Assembly (NCBI RefSeq): GCF_021343995.1
Contig: NZ_JAJTTE010000002.1
Coordinates: 169,165-233,164 of the forward strand
DNA: 64,000 bases
Direction of reading: 5' to 3'
Source of the DNA: Pseudonocardia terrae
GTDB taxonomy: Bacteria > Actinomycetota > Actinomycetes > Mycobacteriales > Pseudonocardiaceae
In this document: in pieces, positions 7,525-16,970 of the stretch
Numbering within the stretch: position 1 is the first letter of the stretch
Layout of the letters: every line of letters starts with the position of its first letter
Made by a program: the position numbers and the translations under genes
Notes under the pieces: model-generated
What the model was told of the DNA's origin: nothing
The model's input: only the letters and a program-made list of their open reading frames with translations
Database searches by the model: none

Positions 7525-7860
7525 GTGGTCAACACGGTGTTTCGGACGCGGATCACACGGCATCACCGCGGGTGGCGGGCGGTGACCGTGCGGGGCCCCT
7601 CCATGTCCACCACCCTGTCCGACGACGACGTCGTCCTGGTCCGGTTCGGCCGGTCCGCCCGGCCGGGTGACGTGGTCCTGGTGCGCTGGCCCGCCCGGCC
7701 CACGCAGCTGTCGGTGAAGCGCGCGGTGCGACCGGAGGGCGCGCTGTGGTGGGTGGAGGGCGACAACCCCTTCGGCTCCACCGACTCCCGCACGCTCGGC
7801 CCGGCCGAGGTGGTGGCCGTCGTCACGCGGCGGTTGTGGCCCCGGCCCCGGCGCCTCTGA
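7525..7860 (+). CDS. sodX: NiSOD maturation protease SodX (S24/S26 peptidase fold)
   Basis: A 111-residue signal-peptidase-like protease paired with sodN throughout actinobacteria and needed to remove the NiSOD leader. The motif VRGPSMSTTL holds the nucleophile Ser, LSVKRAV holds the general-base Lys, and WWVEGDNPFGSTDSR is the conserved box III/IV region of S26 peptidases. There is no N-terminal membrane anchor, as expected for a cytoplasmic SodX. It is divergent from sodN across 76 bases, which must hold both promoters. The GTG at 7525 is the longest start; the gene could begin slightly downstream. Confidence 0.9.
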   Translation: MVNTVFRTRITRHHRGWRAVTVRGPSMSTTLSDDDVVLVRFGRSARPGDVVLVRWPARPTQLSVKRAVRPEGALWWVEGDNPFGSTDSRTLGPAEVVAVVTRRLWPRPRRL

Positions 7861-8030
7861 GGTACGGTCGTCACCCAGTACCCGACAGCCGATCCCTCGG
7901 CTCGCCCCGCCGCATCCCGCGGGGCCGGATCGAGGGGGCCGTCCGGCACCGACCCGGCGAGACCTGCCCCCGGTGCACGGCGAGTAGGGACGCACGCGAG
8001 CGTCCACCGCACCCGTACCGGAGTCCTTCC

Positions 8031-9248
8031 ATGACCGTCTCTCCCGAGCGCACCCTGTCCTCCGACCTGTCCACGAGCGCGCCCGCCCCCACCCGCGAGG
8101 AGATCTTCGCCTCGCACGAGGGCGGCAAGCTCGCCACCGGGCTGTCCACGCCGCTGCGCGACGCCCGTGACCTGGCCATCGCCTACACCCCGGGCGTCGC
8201 CGAGGTCAGCCGGGCGATCGCCGCCGAGCCGGCGCTGGCCCGCCGCTACACCTGGACCGACCGGCTGGTCGCGGTGGTCAGCGACGGCACCGCCGTCCTC
8301 GGCCTCGGCGACATCGGCCCGCGCGCGTCGCTGCCCGTGATGGAGGGCAAGTCCGCGCTGTTCAAGACCTTCGGCGGGCTGGACTCGATCCCGCTGGTCC
8401 TCGACACCACCGACGTCGACGAGATCGTCGAGACCCTGGTCCGGCTGCGGCCCAGCTTCGGCGCGGTGAACCTCGAGGACGTCGCCGCCCCGCGCTGCTT
8501 CGAGCTGGAGCGCCGGCTCGTCGAGGCGCTCGACTGCCCGGTCATGCACGACGACCAGCACGGCACCGCGATCGTGCTGCTCGCCGCGCTGCAGGGCGCC
8601 TGCGCCACCACCGGCCGCCCGCTGTCGTCGTTGCGGATCGTGGTCTCGGGCGCCGGCGCCGCGGGGGTGGCCTGCGCCCGGATCCTGGTCGCGGCCGGGG
8701 CCACGGACGTCGTCGTCCTCGACTCGCGCGGGGTGATCGACGCCGCCCGCGGCGGGATCAAGGCCGAGCTCGCCGCCGAGACGAACCCGCGCGGGGTCAC
8801 CGGCGGTCTGGCCGACGCGCTGCGCGGCGCCGACGTCTTCGTCGGGCTCTCCAGCGCGACCCTGCCCGAGGAGGTCCTGACCACGATGGCGCCGGACCCC
8901 TTCGTGTTCGCGCTGTCCAACCCGGACCCGGAGGTCCACCCGGAGATCGCCGCGCGGTACGCCGCCGTCGTCGCGACCGGGCGCAGCGACTTCCCGAACC
9001 AGATCAACAACGTGCTGGCGTTCCCGGGGGTGTTCCGCGGCGCGCTCGACGCCGGCGCCCGCCGGATCACCGAGGGCATGAAGCTGGCCGCCGCGAACGC
9101 GATCTTCTCCGTGGCCGCCGACGATCTCGCGGCCGACCGGATCGTGCCCAGCCCGTTCGACCCGCGGGTCGCGCCCGAGGTGGCGGCCGCCGTCGCCGAG
9201 GCGGCCCGGCGGGACCCGGCCGCCGGTGTCACGGAGAGTGATCGCTGA
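8031..9248 (+). CDS. NAD(P)-dependent malic enzyme
   Basis: A 405-residue short bacterial malic enzyme (malate to pyruvate plus CO2, anaplerotic/gluconeogenic node). The malic N-terminal domain has AYTPGVAEVSRAI with the catalytic Tyr, and the catalytic Lys in VMEGKSALFK. Metal-binding residues are in VNLEDVAAPRCFELE and MHDDQHGTAI. The NAD-binding domain has VVSGAGAAGVACARIL (GAGAAG Rossmann loop). The conserved C-terminal FPNQINNVLAFPG is intact. The ATG at 8031 starts the conserved region. Coenzyme preference is not clear from the loop. Confidence 0.93.
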   Translation: MTVSPERTLSSDLSTSAPAPTREEIFASHEGGKLATGLSTPLRDARDLAIAYTPGVAEVSRAIAAEPALARRYTWTDRLVAVVSDGTAVLGLGDIGPRASLPVMEGKSALFKTFGGLDSIPLVLDTTDVDEIVETLVRLRPSFGAVNLEDVAAPRCFELERRLVEALDCPVMHDDQHGTAIVLLAALQGACATTGRPLSSLRIVVSGAGAAGVACARILVAAGATDVVVLDSRGVIDAARGGIKAELAAETNPRGVTGGLADALRGADVFVGLSSATLPEEVLTTMAPDPFVFALSNPDPEVHPEIAARYAAVVATGRSDFPNQINNVLAFPGVFRGALDAGARRITEGMKLAAANAIFSVAADDLAADRIVPSPFDPRVAPEVAAAVAEAARRDPAAGVTESDR

Positions 9249-9365
9249 GAGGGGTTCCACCTGGCGTTCTTCCGTCGCTCGGTGCACGTGATCACCCAGC
9301 GTACGACAGAGTGCGGTAACTCACTCGGGTCGGAGTAGCCCGTTCGAGCGGTATCCCCGGATCGA

Positions 9366-12320
9366 GTGGAGCAGTCGCTCGTTGTGCCCCGTACAGGGGG
9401 CCCGACGACGGGCCCCGGTACGCACGGCGAGCACGTGGGGGGCACGGTGAGCGGCTTCGGAGGGCGCGGCGAGGCGGCGGACGAGCCTGCCCGGTCGGGC
9501 GTCCCCGACGCCTCCACCGGGGACCCGGTCGACGAGGAGGACCTCGCCGGTCCGTCCGACGACGACTTCGTCGACGGCGGTCCGGGTGGCGGTCCGGCGG
9601 TCGGTCCGGCCGGCATCGACCTGCCGGACTCGGTCCGGCGCGCGGACCGGCGGCGGGCGGACAACGTCCCGCCGCGCCCCGAGCAGGTCCGTTTCGCCGA
9701 CCGCCTCGCCCGGGCGATCTCCGCGCCCTCCGGGGGCCAGGTGCCGGGCCAGACCCGGCGCCCGGCGTCGGGTTCCCTCGGCCGCTCCCTGCAGGAGCGC
9801 GAGGAGCCGGGTGAGCCCGAGGTACGCACCGAGCCGGGCGTCGTGCAGCTGGTCGCGCCCCCGGAGCCGGCCGGCGGCCCGCACGCGCTCCCGCTCGAGC
9901 CGGGGACCGATCCCGACGGCCTGCCGTCCGTGTCCTCCGCGCTGCGCGACGCCGCCTTCGGCACCGCGGCCCTGCCGCTGTCCGCGCTGTTCGGCGAGCG
10001 GATCGACGTCGTGCCGCTGCCGGCGGCGCCCGCGGTCGTCTGCGACGGCGCGGACCGGATCCTCCGCGTCAACGACGCGTTCCTGCAGCTCGCCGGCCGC
10101 CCCGCGGAGCCATTGGGGGTGCGGCTGGGCGGGCTGCTCACCGGGCCCGACGCCGACGCCCGCCTGCTGCGCGCCGACGGCACCACGGTCCGGGTGCGCG
10201 CCGTCCGCTGGGACCTGCCCGGCGATCTGCGCACCGTCGTCCTCGTGGAGCTGGGCGAGCCGCCGCGCGCCGACCGGCGCTGGACCGCCGAGCTCGAGCG
10301 GCTCGCCCGGGTCGGCACCTGGACGTTCGAGCTGGCCACGGCCACGTTCCGGCGCAGCGCGTCGCTCGAGGAGCTGTACCGCGACGTCGGCGTGGTCCCC
10401 GACGGCCCGTACGGGCCGGTCGAGGGCGAGCAGGTGGCGGCGCTCTGCCGGGCACTGCGTACCGGCTCGGGCCCGTTCGACCACCACGTCGAGCTGCGGC
10501 TGCCCGGCGACCGTGTGCTCAGCTGCCGGGCCGGCGTCGAGCGGGGCCTCGACGGAGTACCCGTGCGCCTGGCCGGCATGGTCCGCGACGTGACCGCGCA
10601 GCGGCTCGCCGAGGGCGGCCGGCACTCCGCCCGACGGTTCGCCGACCTGCTGTCCACCGTGCCCGACGGCGTCGGGCTGTTCGACGCGGCGGGCCGGCTC
10701 GCCGACGCCAACGAGGCCTTCTGCACGCTCCTCGGCCGGCCGCTGGTGGAGCTGCGGGGGCGGACCGCCCTCGACCTGACCGCCGACGCCGAGCCGCAGC
10801 CCGACGCCGCACCGGCCGCCCTGCCCGGCTGGCTGCGCCGCATCCCCACCGGCGGCGGCCACGGGTACCGGCTCCCGGCCGTCACGCTGCTGCGGGGGGA
10901 CGGCACCCGGATCACGGTCGCGCTCGCCGTCACCGCCTCGACCTCCGACGACGGCGACCCGTTCTGGCTGGTCGTGGCCACCGCGGCCGTCCCGGCCGCC
11001 CCGCAGCGCGACGCAGGCACCGCCGTCGACGTCCTGACCCGGCTGCCGAACCGCGCGGCCGCACTCGACCTCGTCGCCGACCTGCTCGCGGGGCCCGACG
11101 GCGACCGGGTCGCCGTGGTCTGCGGCGACCTCGACGACTTCGCGCGGGTCAACTCCTCCCTCGGCCACGAGGCGGGCGACGAGCTGCTGGTCACCACGGC
11201 CGCGCGGCTGCGCCGCGAGCTGCCCGTCGGCTGCACCCCGGCCCGGCTGGCCGGCGACGAGTTCGTCGTGATCTGCGCCGACCACACCCTCACCGGTGGC
11301 CCCGAGGCCCTGGCCCGCACCGTCGCCGGGCTGCTGGGCGGCACGCTGGGCGTGCACGGGCGGCCGGTGCAGCTCACCGCCACGGTCGGCGTCGCGACCC
11401 CCGACGTCCGCGCGGGCGAAGCCGTGGAGGCCGGCGACCTGCTGCGCTACGCCGAGGTCGCGATGCACGAGGCCAAGCGCACGGAGCGGGGTGGGGTCGC
11501 CACCGCGTCGTCCGCGGTCGTGGAGTCCGCCGACCGGCAGCTCGAGCTGGAGGGCGAGCTGCGCGCCGCGCTGGCCGAGGATCGGCTCGCACTGCAGTAC
11601 CAGCCCGTCGTCGGGCCGGACGGCTCGGTGGTCTCGGCGGAGGCGCTGGTGCGCTGGCCGCACCCGGAGCGCGGGACGATCTCGCCGGGCGAGTTCCTGC
11701 CGGTCGCCGAGCGCGCGGGCATGCTGCGCGACCTCGACCTGTGGGTGCTGCGGACCGCGGTGAACGAGGCCGCGACCTGGCCGGGCCGGGCCGCGGTCGC
11801 CGTGAACCTCGCGGGCCTGCTGCCCAGCGAGCCGGGGTTCCTCGAGGAGGTGACCCGGATCGTCGCCGCCTCCGGGCTGCCGTGGGACCGGTTGATCCTC
11901 GAGCTGGTGGAGACCAGTCTCGTCGCCCTGCCGCGGGCGGCACGCGAGGTCATGGCCGAGCTCACGGCACGCGGGGTCCGGTTCGCCGTCGACGACTTCG
12001 GCACCGGCTACTCCTCGCTGGCCCGGCTCAAGGAGCTGCCCACCCAGACGGTCAAGGTGGACCGGGCGTTCGTCACGGGCGTCGGGACGGACCCGGCGGA
12101 CTTCGCGGTCGCCCGCGCCGTCGTCGACATGGCCCGCGCGATGGGGCGGACCACGGTGGCCGAGGGGGTCGAGACGGCCGAGCAGTTCCACGTGCTGCGC
12201 GGCCTCGGCGTCGACGCCTACCAGGGGTGGCTGTTCTCCCGGGCGCTGGCGCCCGAGGACCTGCACCGGGTGCTCGCGGGGGGCCGGCTGCCGACGCCCG
12301 CCCGCTCGATGGGAGCCTGA
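9366..12320 (+). CDS. PAS-GGDEF-EAL cyclic-di-GMP signalling protein
   Basis: A 984-residue cytoplasmic protein; no membrane segment is seen. A disordered acidic and Pro-rich stretch (about 1-190) is followed by three PAS-like regions (about 215-290, 310-410, 420-525), a GGDEF domain (about 550-710) and an EAL domain (about 725-970). The GGDEF signature is AGDEF (residues 629-633), with the first Gly replaced. No RxxD inhibitory site precedes it. The EAL domain is complete: SAEALVRWPHPE (EAL at 759), VKVDRAFV, and DDFGTGYSSL. Phosphodiesterase activity is therefore likely, while cyclase activity is uncertain. The start is unsure: GTG at 9447 has a better ribosome site (GGGGGG) and would drop 27 residues. 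Confidence 0.88.
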   Translation: MEQSLVVPRTGGPTTGPGTHGEHVGGTVSGFGGRGEAADEPARSGVPDASTGDPVDEEDLAGPSDDDFVDGGPGGGPAVGPAGIDLPDSVRRADRRRADNVPPRPEQVRFADRLARAISAPSGGQVPGQTRRPASGSLGRSLQEREEPGEPEVRTEPGVVQLVAPPEPAGGPHALPLEPGTDPDGLPSVSSALRDAAFGTAALPLSALFGERIDVVPLPAAPAVVCDGADRILRVNDAFLQLAGRPAEPLGVRLGGLLTGPDADARLLRADGTTVRVRAVRWDLPGDLRTVVLVELGEPPRADRRWTAELERLARVGTWTFELATATFRRSASLEELYRDVGVVPDGPYGPVEGEQVAALCRALRTGSGPFDHHVELRLPGDRVLSCRAGVERGLDGVPVRLAGMVRDVTAQRLAEGGRHSARRFADLLSTVPDGVGLFDAAGRLADANEAFCTLLGRPLVELRGRTALDLTADAEPQPDAAPAALPGWLRRIPTGGGHGYRLPAVTLLRGDGTRITVALAVTASTSDDGDPFWLVVATAAVPAAPQRDAGTAVDVLTRLPNRAAALDLVADLLAGPDGDRVAVVCGDLDDFARVNSSLGHEAGDELLVTTAARLRRELPVGCTPARLAGDEFVVICADHTLTGGPEALARTVAGLLGGTLGVHGRPVQLTATVGVATPDVRAGEAVEAGDLLRYAEVAMHEAKRTERGGVATASSAVVESADRQLELEGELRAALAEDRLALQYQPVVGPDGSVVSAEALVRWPHPERGTISPGEFLPVAERAGMLRDLDLWVLRTAVNEAATWPGRAAVAVNLAGLLPSEPGFLEEVTRIVAASGLPWDRLILELVETSLVALPRAAREVMAELTARGVRFAVDDFGTGYSSLARLKELPTQTVKVDRAFVTGVGTDPADFAVARAVVDMARAMGRTTVAEGVETAEQFHVLRGLGVDAYQGWLFSRALAPEDLHRVLAGGRLPTPARSMGA

Positions 12321-12451
12321 TCGCCGAATGACCGGACGGGTCGCGAGCCGATCACACTTGGTCGTCCGGTTCGCTCCTGTCGGTGCCTCCGGATAGCCTC
12401 GTCGCACCATGGCGGCCGGAAGGCGGTCGCCGGGACGAGGGGAAACCCCGC

Positions 12452-13522
12452 GTGATCGAGTTCCGCGGCGTGACGAAGCGGTTCCCGGACGGGACCGTCG
12501 CGGTCGACGGGCTGGACCTGACCGTGGACGCCGGCAAGGTCACGGTGTTCGTCGGGCCGTCCGGCTGCGGCAAGACCACGTCCCTCCGGATGATCAACAG
12601 GATGATCGCGCCGACCGAGGGCACGGTGACCGTCGACGGCCGCGACGTGATGTCGGGCGACGCGGCGGAGCTGCGCCGCGGCATCGGCTACGTGATCCAG
12701 CAGGCCGGGCTGTTCCCGCACAAGACGATCCGCGACAACATCGCCACCGTCCCGCTGCTGCTCGGCTGGAGCAGGCGCAAGGCCCGGGCGCGGGCGGACG
12801 AGCTGATGGAGGTCGTGGGCCTGGCCCCGGAGATGGCGTCGCGGTACCCCGCGCAGCTGTCCGGCGGTCAGCAGCAGCGCGTCGGCGTGGCCCGGGCCCT
12901 CGCCGCCGACCCGCCCGTGCTGCTGATGGACGAGCCGTTCAGCGCGGTCGACCCGGTGGTGCGGGAGAGCCTGCAGGAGGAGCTGCTGCGGCTGCAGGGC
13001 GAGCTGGGCAAGACGATCGTGTTCGTCACGCACGACATCGACGAGGCCGTGAAGCTCGGCGACAAGGTCGCGGTGTTCCGCACCGGCGGTGTCCTCGCGC
13101 AGTACGACGAGCCGGGCGTGCTGCTCGACCGCCCGGCGGACGGGTTCGTCGACGGGTTCGTCGGCCGCGACCGCGGCTACCGCAAGCTGGGCTTCCTGTC
13201 CGACGAGCTGCCGCTCGTCGAGCTGCCCACGGTGGGTGTCGGCGACCCGGCGCCCGAGGGGTGGTCGCTCGTCGTCGACCCCGACGGCCGTCCGCTCGGC
13301 TGGGTGCAGGGTGGGGGCTCCGTCGAGGAGGCGGCCGTCGTGCCCGGCGGCTCGCTCTACGAGGTCGGGTCCGGCTCGCTGCGCAGCGCGCTCGACGCCG
13401 CCCTGTCCTCGCCGTCCGGCCGCGGGGTCGCGGTCGACGGCGACGGTCGGGTCGCGGGCGCGTTGAGCGCCGACGACGTGCTGCGGGCGCTCGCCGCTTC
13501 CCGGGCGGACGAGGCGGCCTGA
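12452..13522 (+). CDS. Osmoprotectant ABC transporter ATP-binding protein (OpuCA/ProV type)
   Basis: A 356-residue ATPase of a betaine/carnitine/choline/proline-type importer. Walker A GPSGCGKTTSLRMINRM, the Q-loop YVIQQAGLFPHKT, signature LSGGQQQRVGVARAL, Walker B VLLMDEPFSAVD and switch His THDIDEA are all intact. After the ATPase domain a single CBS-like module (DGDGRVAGALSADDVLRAL) ends the protein; in OpuA-type transporters such domains sense ionic strength. The GTG at 12452 is chosen for homology and an upstream GAGGGG. It is the first gene of a four-gene operon in which every junction overlaps by 1-4 bases. Confidence 0.93.
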   Translation: MIEFRGVTKRFPDGTVAVDGLDLTVDAGKVTVFVGPSGCGKTTSLRMINRMIAPTEGTVTVDGRDVMSGDAAELRRGIGYVIQQAGLFPHKTIRDNIATVPLLLGWSRRKARARADELMEVVGLAPEMASRYPAQLSGGQQQRVGVARALAADPPVLLMDEPFSAVDPVVRESLQEELLRLQGELGKTIVFVTHDIDEAVKLGDKVAVFRTGGVLAQYDEPGVLLDRPADGFVDGFVGRDRGYRKLGFLSDELPLVELPTVGVGDPAPEGWSLVVDPDGRPLGWVQGGGSVEEAAVVPGGSLYEVGSGSLRSALDAALSSPSGRGVAVDGDGRVAGALSADDVLRALAASRADEAA

Positions 13523-14172
13523 TGGTCTGGGACTGGATCCCGCGCAACCTCGGCATGATCGGCGGGCTCCTGGGTGAGCACGTGGTCCTGGCGCTGCTCC
13601 CGGTCCTGATCGGGCTGGTCCTCGCGGTGCCGATCGGCTGGGCCGCCGCCGGCAACCGCGCGCTGCGCGGGGTGCTCGTGCCCGCGGCCAGCGTCCTGTA
13701 CACGATCCCGTCGTTGGCGCTGTTCATCGTGCTGCCGGCGATCATCGGCACCCGGATCCTCGACCCGCTCAACGTCGTCGTCGCCCTGACGATCTACACC
13801 GTCGCCCTGCTGGTCCGCTCGGTGGCCGACGCGCTCGGCGCCGTCCCGTCGATGGTCGTCGCCGCCGCCACGGCGATGGGGTACCGGCCCGGTCGGCGGT
13901 TCGTGTCGGTCGAGCTGCCGCTGGCGGTCCCGGTGCTCGTGGCGGGGCTGCGGGTGGCCGCGGTGTCGAACATCAGCCTGGTCTCGGTGGGCGCGCTGAT
14001 CGGCGTCGGCGGGCTGGGGCAGCTGTTCACGGACGGCTACCAGCGGAACTTCCCGCTCGAGATCCTCACGGGCATCGTGATGGTCCTGCTGCTGGCCCTC
14101 GTCGTCGACGGGCTGCTCGTGCTGATCGGGCGGGTCAGCACGCCCTGGACGCGCGTGGGAGCGAACGCGTGA
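13522..14172 (+). CDS. Osmoprotectant ABC transporter permease (OpuCB/ProW type)
   Basis: A 216-residue inner-membrane permease with about five or six hydrophobic segments. The cytoplasmic coupling loop reads AAATAMGYRPGRRFVSVELP, equivalent to the EAA motif, and is followed by VGALIGVGGLGQLF. Its ATG shares one base with the TGA of the ATPase gene, so translation is coupled. It probably pairs with the second permease at 14169 to form a heterodimeric channel. Confidence 0.92.
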   Translation: MVWDWIPRNLGMIGGLLGEHVVLALLPVLIGLVLAVPIGWAAAGNRALRGVLVPAASVLYTIPSLALFIVLPAIIGTRILDPLNVVVALTIYTVALLVRSVADALGAVPSMVVAAATAMGYRPGRRFVSVELPLAVPVLVAGLRVAAVSNISLVSVGALIGVGGLGQLFTDGYQRNFPLEILTGIVMVLLLALVVDGLLVLIGRVSTPWTRVGANA

Positions 14173-14921
14173 ACGCCCTGTTCTCCTGGCTCGCCGACCC
14201 CGCGCACTGGAGCGGGTCGGCCGGCATCCCGGCCCGGCTCGTCGAGCACCTCTGGTACTCGGTGCTGGCGCTTGCCCTCGGCGCGGTCGTGGCGCTGCCG
14301 ATCGGTGCGCTCGTCGGGCACGGGCGCCGCGGCGGGTTCCTCATCGTCGGCTCGGCCAACGGCATGCGTGCGCTGCCCGAGCTCGGCCTGCTCACCCTGC
14401 TGGTGCTGCTGATGGGCATCGGGCTGCTCCCGGTCACCCTCGCGCTCGCCGTCCTCGCGATCCCGCCGCTGCTGGCGGGCACGTACTCCGGTGTGCGCAA
14501 CGTCGACCCCGGCGCGGTCGACGCGGCCCGCGGCATGGGGATGCGCGAGTGGCAGGTGCTGTTCAAGGTCGAGCTGCCCAACGCGCTGCCGCTGATCCTC
14601 GGCGGCCTGCGCGGCGCGGCGCTGCAGGTCATCGCGACCGCCGCCGTGGCCGCCTACGTGAGCTTCGGCGGCCTCGGCCGCTTCCTGATCGACGGGCTGC
14701 GCACCCGCGACTACCCGCAGATGGCGGCGGGTGCGGTCCTCGTGGCCGTGCTCGCGCTCGTCGTCGAGGGGCTGCTCGCGCTGCTGCAGCGCGCGATCGT
14801 CTCGCCCGGGCTGCGCGGCGGCGGCCGCCGCTCGCCCACCGTCACCGTCGGGCGGCCCGCCCCCGCGCCCGCGAACCCCGAACCCGTCCCCGTCCGAGAG
14901 CCCGCAGGAGCCGAACCGTGA
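14169..14921 (+). CDS. Osmoprotectant ABC transporter permease (OpuCD type)
   Basis: A 250-residue inner-membrane permease with five or six hydrophobic segments. The coupling-loop motif is AARGMGMREWQVLFKVELPN. The C-terminal 35 residues are a Pro/Arg-rich hydrophilic tail (APAPANPEPVPVREPAG), longer than usual and of no known role. The GTG at 14169 overlaps the previous stop by four bases (GTGA). Confidence 0.91.
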   Translation: MNALFSWLADPAHWSGSAGIPARLVEHLWYSVLALALGAVVALPIGALVGHGRRGGFLIVGSANGMRALPELGLLTLLVLLMGIGLLPVTLALAVLAIPPLLAGTYSGVRNVDPGAVDAARGMGMREWQVLFKVELPNALPLILGGLRGAALQVIATAAVAAYVSFGGLGRFLIDGLRTRDYPQMAAGAVLVAVLALVVEGLLALLQRAIVSPGLRGGGRRSPTVTVGRPAPAPANPEPVPVREPAGAEP

Positions 14922-15850
14922 AACTCATCCGTCCCTTCTCCCTCGTCGCCGCCGGGGCGGCCCTGGTCCTGGGGCTCACCGCCTGCGGTGGCGGCGGGGG
15001 CTCGAACGACCCGCTGGCCTCCGGCAACAGCCAGGCCCCGGCCGCGGCGGACACCGTCCGCATCGGCTCGGCGGACTTCCCGGAGAACCAGGTGCTCGCC
15101 GAGATCTACGCCCAGGCACTCGAGGCCAAGGGCGTGAAGGTCGAGCGGAACTTCAACATCGGCAGCCGCGAGGTCTACTTTCCGGCGCTCACCGACGGCT
15201 CCATCGACCTCATCCCGGACTACACCGGCGTGCTGCTGCAGTACATCAACAAGAACGCCACCGAGACCCAGGGCGACGCCGTGTACGCCGCCCTGCAGAA
15301 GGCCGTCCCGGCGCCGCTCACGGTGCTCGACAAGGCGGCGGCCGAGAACAAGGACGCCGTCGTCGTCACGGGCCAGTACGCCCAGCAGCACAACCTGAAG
15401 AACATCGGCGACCTCGCCCCGATCGCCGGCCAGGCGTCGTTCGGCGGCCCGTCCGAGTTCCAGACCCGGCCGGACGGCATCCCCGGCATCGAGAAGACCT
15501 ACGGCGTGAAGTTCAAGGAGTTCAAGGCGCTCGACACGGGCGGCCCGCTCACCGTCGCCGCGCTCAAGGACGGCACCATCCAGGCGGCCGACCTGTTCAC
15601 CACCGACCCGACCATCGAGGACAGCGGCTTCGTGGTGCTCGGCGACCCGGACAACAACTTCGCCGCGCAGAACGTCGTGCCGCTGATCAACTCGAGTAAG
15701 GCGAACGACACCGTCAAGCAGGCGCTGAACGCGGTCCAGGCCAAGCTGACGACCGAAGGCCTCATCGAGCTCAACCGCACCCTGGCGGGCGCGGACAAGC
15801 CCGACGTCGGCACGGTCGCCAAGAACTGGCTCGCGCAGCAGGGGCTGTAG
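14918..15850 (+). CDS. Osmoprotectant-binding lipoprotein (OpuCC/OsmF type)
   Basis: A 310-residue solute-binding protein of the QAT family. The signal peptide runs from MKLIRPFSLVAAG to the lipobox LTAC (Cys about 23), giving a membrane-anchored lipoprotein. The mature domain starts VRIGSADFPENQVLAEIYAQ, typical of OpuAC-like binding proteins, and includes LIPDYTGVLLQY with aromatic residues expected to cage a quaternary amine. The GTG at 14918 overlaps the permease stop by four bases. This completes an ATPase-permease-permease-binding protein importer. Confidence 0.93.
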   Translation: MKLIRPFSLVAAGAALVLGLTACGGGGGSNDPLASGNSQAPAAADTVRIGSADFPENQVLAEIYAQALEAKGVKVERNFNIGSREVYFPALTDGSIDLIPDYTGVLLQYINKNATETQGDAVYAALQKAVPAPLTVLDKAAAENKDAVVVTGQYAQQHNLKNIGDLAPIAGQASFGGPSEFQTRPDGIPGIEKTYGVKFKEFKALDTGGPLTVAALKDGTIQAADLFTTDPTIEDSGFVVLGDPDNNFAAQNVVPLINSSKANDTVKQALNAVQAKLTTEGLIELNRTLAGADKPDVGTVAKNWLAQQGL

Positions 15851-15873
15851 GTCGCCGTAGGTAGGCTCGGGCG

Positions 15874-16686
15874 ATGACAGCAGGAACCGTCGCCGCCCTC
15901 TACCGCTACCCGGTCAAGTCGATGCTGGGCGAGCCGGTCGCGGAGATCGCGGTCGGCCCGCTCGGCGTCGCCGGCGACCGCCGGTTCGCACTCCTCGACG
16001 AGGAGACCGGCCGGGTGGCCACGGCCAAGCACCCGAGGCGCTGGCGGCAGCTGCTGCAGTGCCGCTCCGCCACCGCGTCCGACGGCGTGCGGGTCACCCT
16101 CCCGGACGGCCGCTCGCTCGACGCGTCGGACGCGGACGAGGAGCTGTCCGCGCTGCTCGGGCGGCGGGTCCGGATGGCGGGGGAGCGTCCCGAGGGCGCC
16201 GAGGTCGAGCGGCCGGACCCGGTCGACGTGCTCGCCGAGGGCGTCGACGCCGAGGTCGACTACGCGATCCTGGAGATCGCGCAGGGCACCCCGGGCGGCG
16301 CCTTCGTCGACCACTCGCCGGTGCACCTGATCACCACCGCCACGCTCGACGCGATCGGCATCGGCGCGGCGGAGGCGATCCGGTACCGGCCCAACGTGGT
16401 CATCCAGACGCCCGAGGGCTACCCGCCCTTCTCGGAGAACGACTGGCCGGGCCGCGAGATCACCCTCGGTGAGGTCCGGCTGCGCGCCACCCTGCCGACC
16501 CCGCGGTGCTCCGTGCCCACGCTCGAGCACGGCTCGCTCGGCCGTGCCCCGGAGGCGGTCCGCCCGCTCCTCGAGCACCGGGTCGAGGTTCCCGGCTTCG
16601 GCGTCCTCCCGTGTGCGGGGGTGTACGCGGAGGTGCTCGCCGCGGGGACCGTGCGGGCGGGGGACGAGGTGCGGGTGGGGGAGTAG
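15874..16686 (+). CDS. MOSC domain-containing protein
   Basis: A 270-residue protein with an N-terminal beta-barrel MOSC_N domain (YRYPVKSMLGEPV, then GVAGDRRFALLDEETG) and a C-terminal MOSC domain. Family members bind the molybdenum cofactor through a conserved Cys and reduce N-hydroxylated compounds (YcbX, mARC) or transfer sulfur. The Cys in TLPTPRCSVPTLEHG is in the right place to be the Mo ligand. There is no ferredoxin domain, unlike YcbX, so an external reductase would be needed. The start is 23 bases after the importer operon. Confidence 0.87.
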   Translation: MTAGTVAALYRYPVKSMLGEPVAEIAVGPLGVAGDRRFALLDEETGRVATAKHPRRWRQLLQCRSATASDGVRVTLPDGRSLDASDADEELSALLGRRVRMAGERPEGAEVERPDPVDVLAEGVDAEVDYAILEIAQGTPGGAFVDHSPVHLITTATLDAIGIGAAEAIRYRPNVVIQTPEGYPPFSENDWPGREITLGEVRLRATLPTPRCSVPTLEHGSLGRAPEAVRPLLEHRVEVPGFGVLPCAGVYAEVLAAGTVRAGDEVRVGE

Positions 16687-16727
16687 TCCCACACCCGTCT
16701 CCCGCACGCTGCAGGGTCGCGCCTGAC

Positions 16728-16789
16728 CGTGATCATGGGCGAACGGGTGTTCCCGTGTGTCTGCGGGCACCCTTCTGCCCTTGATCACG
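16728..16789. repeat. Inverted repeat between MOSC gene and next membrane protein
   Basis: The arms cgtgatcatgggc (16728-16740) and gcccttgatcacg (16777-16789) match at 12 of 13 positions. The loop itself contains the small hairpin acggg-tgtt-cccgt. There is no T-run after it. It may be a terminator-like structure or a copy of a small dispersed element. Confidence 0.5.
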
Positions 16790-16970
16790 ATCGCAGCCGG
16801 TTGGTGTCGACGGGGCTCGTGGGTGTGCGGGGGCTGCCGGACCGAATGTGCCCAGGTCGGGCGGTGCACCGGAGGTCGTGCCACCCCCGAGACCCTGACC
16901 CGTGTGCTCAGGGAGGGGCCGGGGTTCGTCCCGGATCCCGCGGGTGTGCCGGGTTCCTAGCGTCCCTGTC

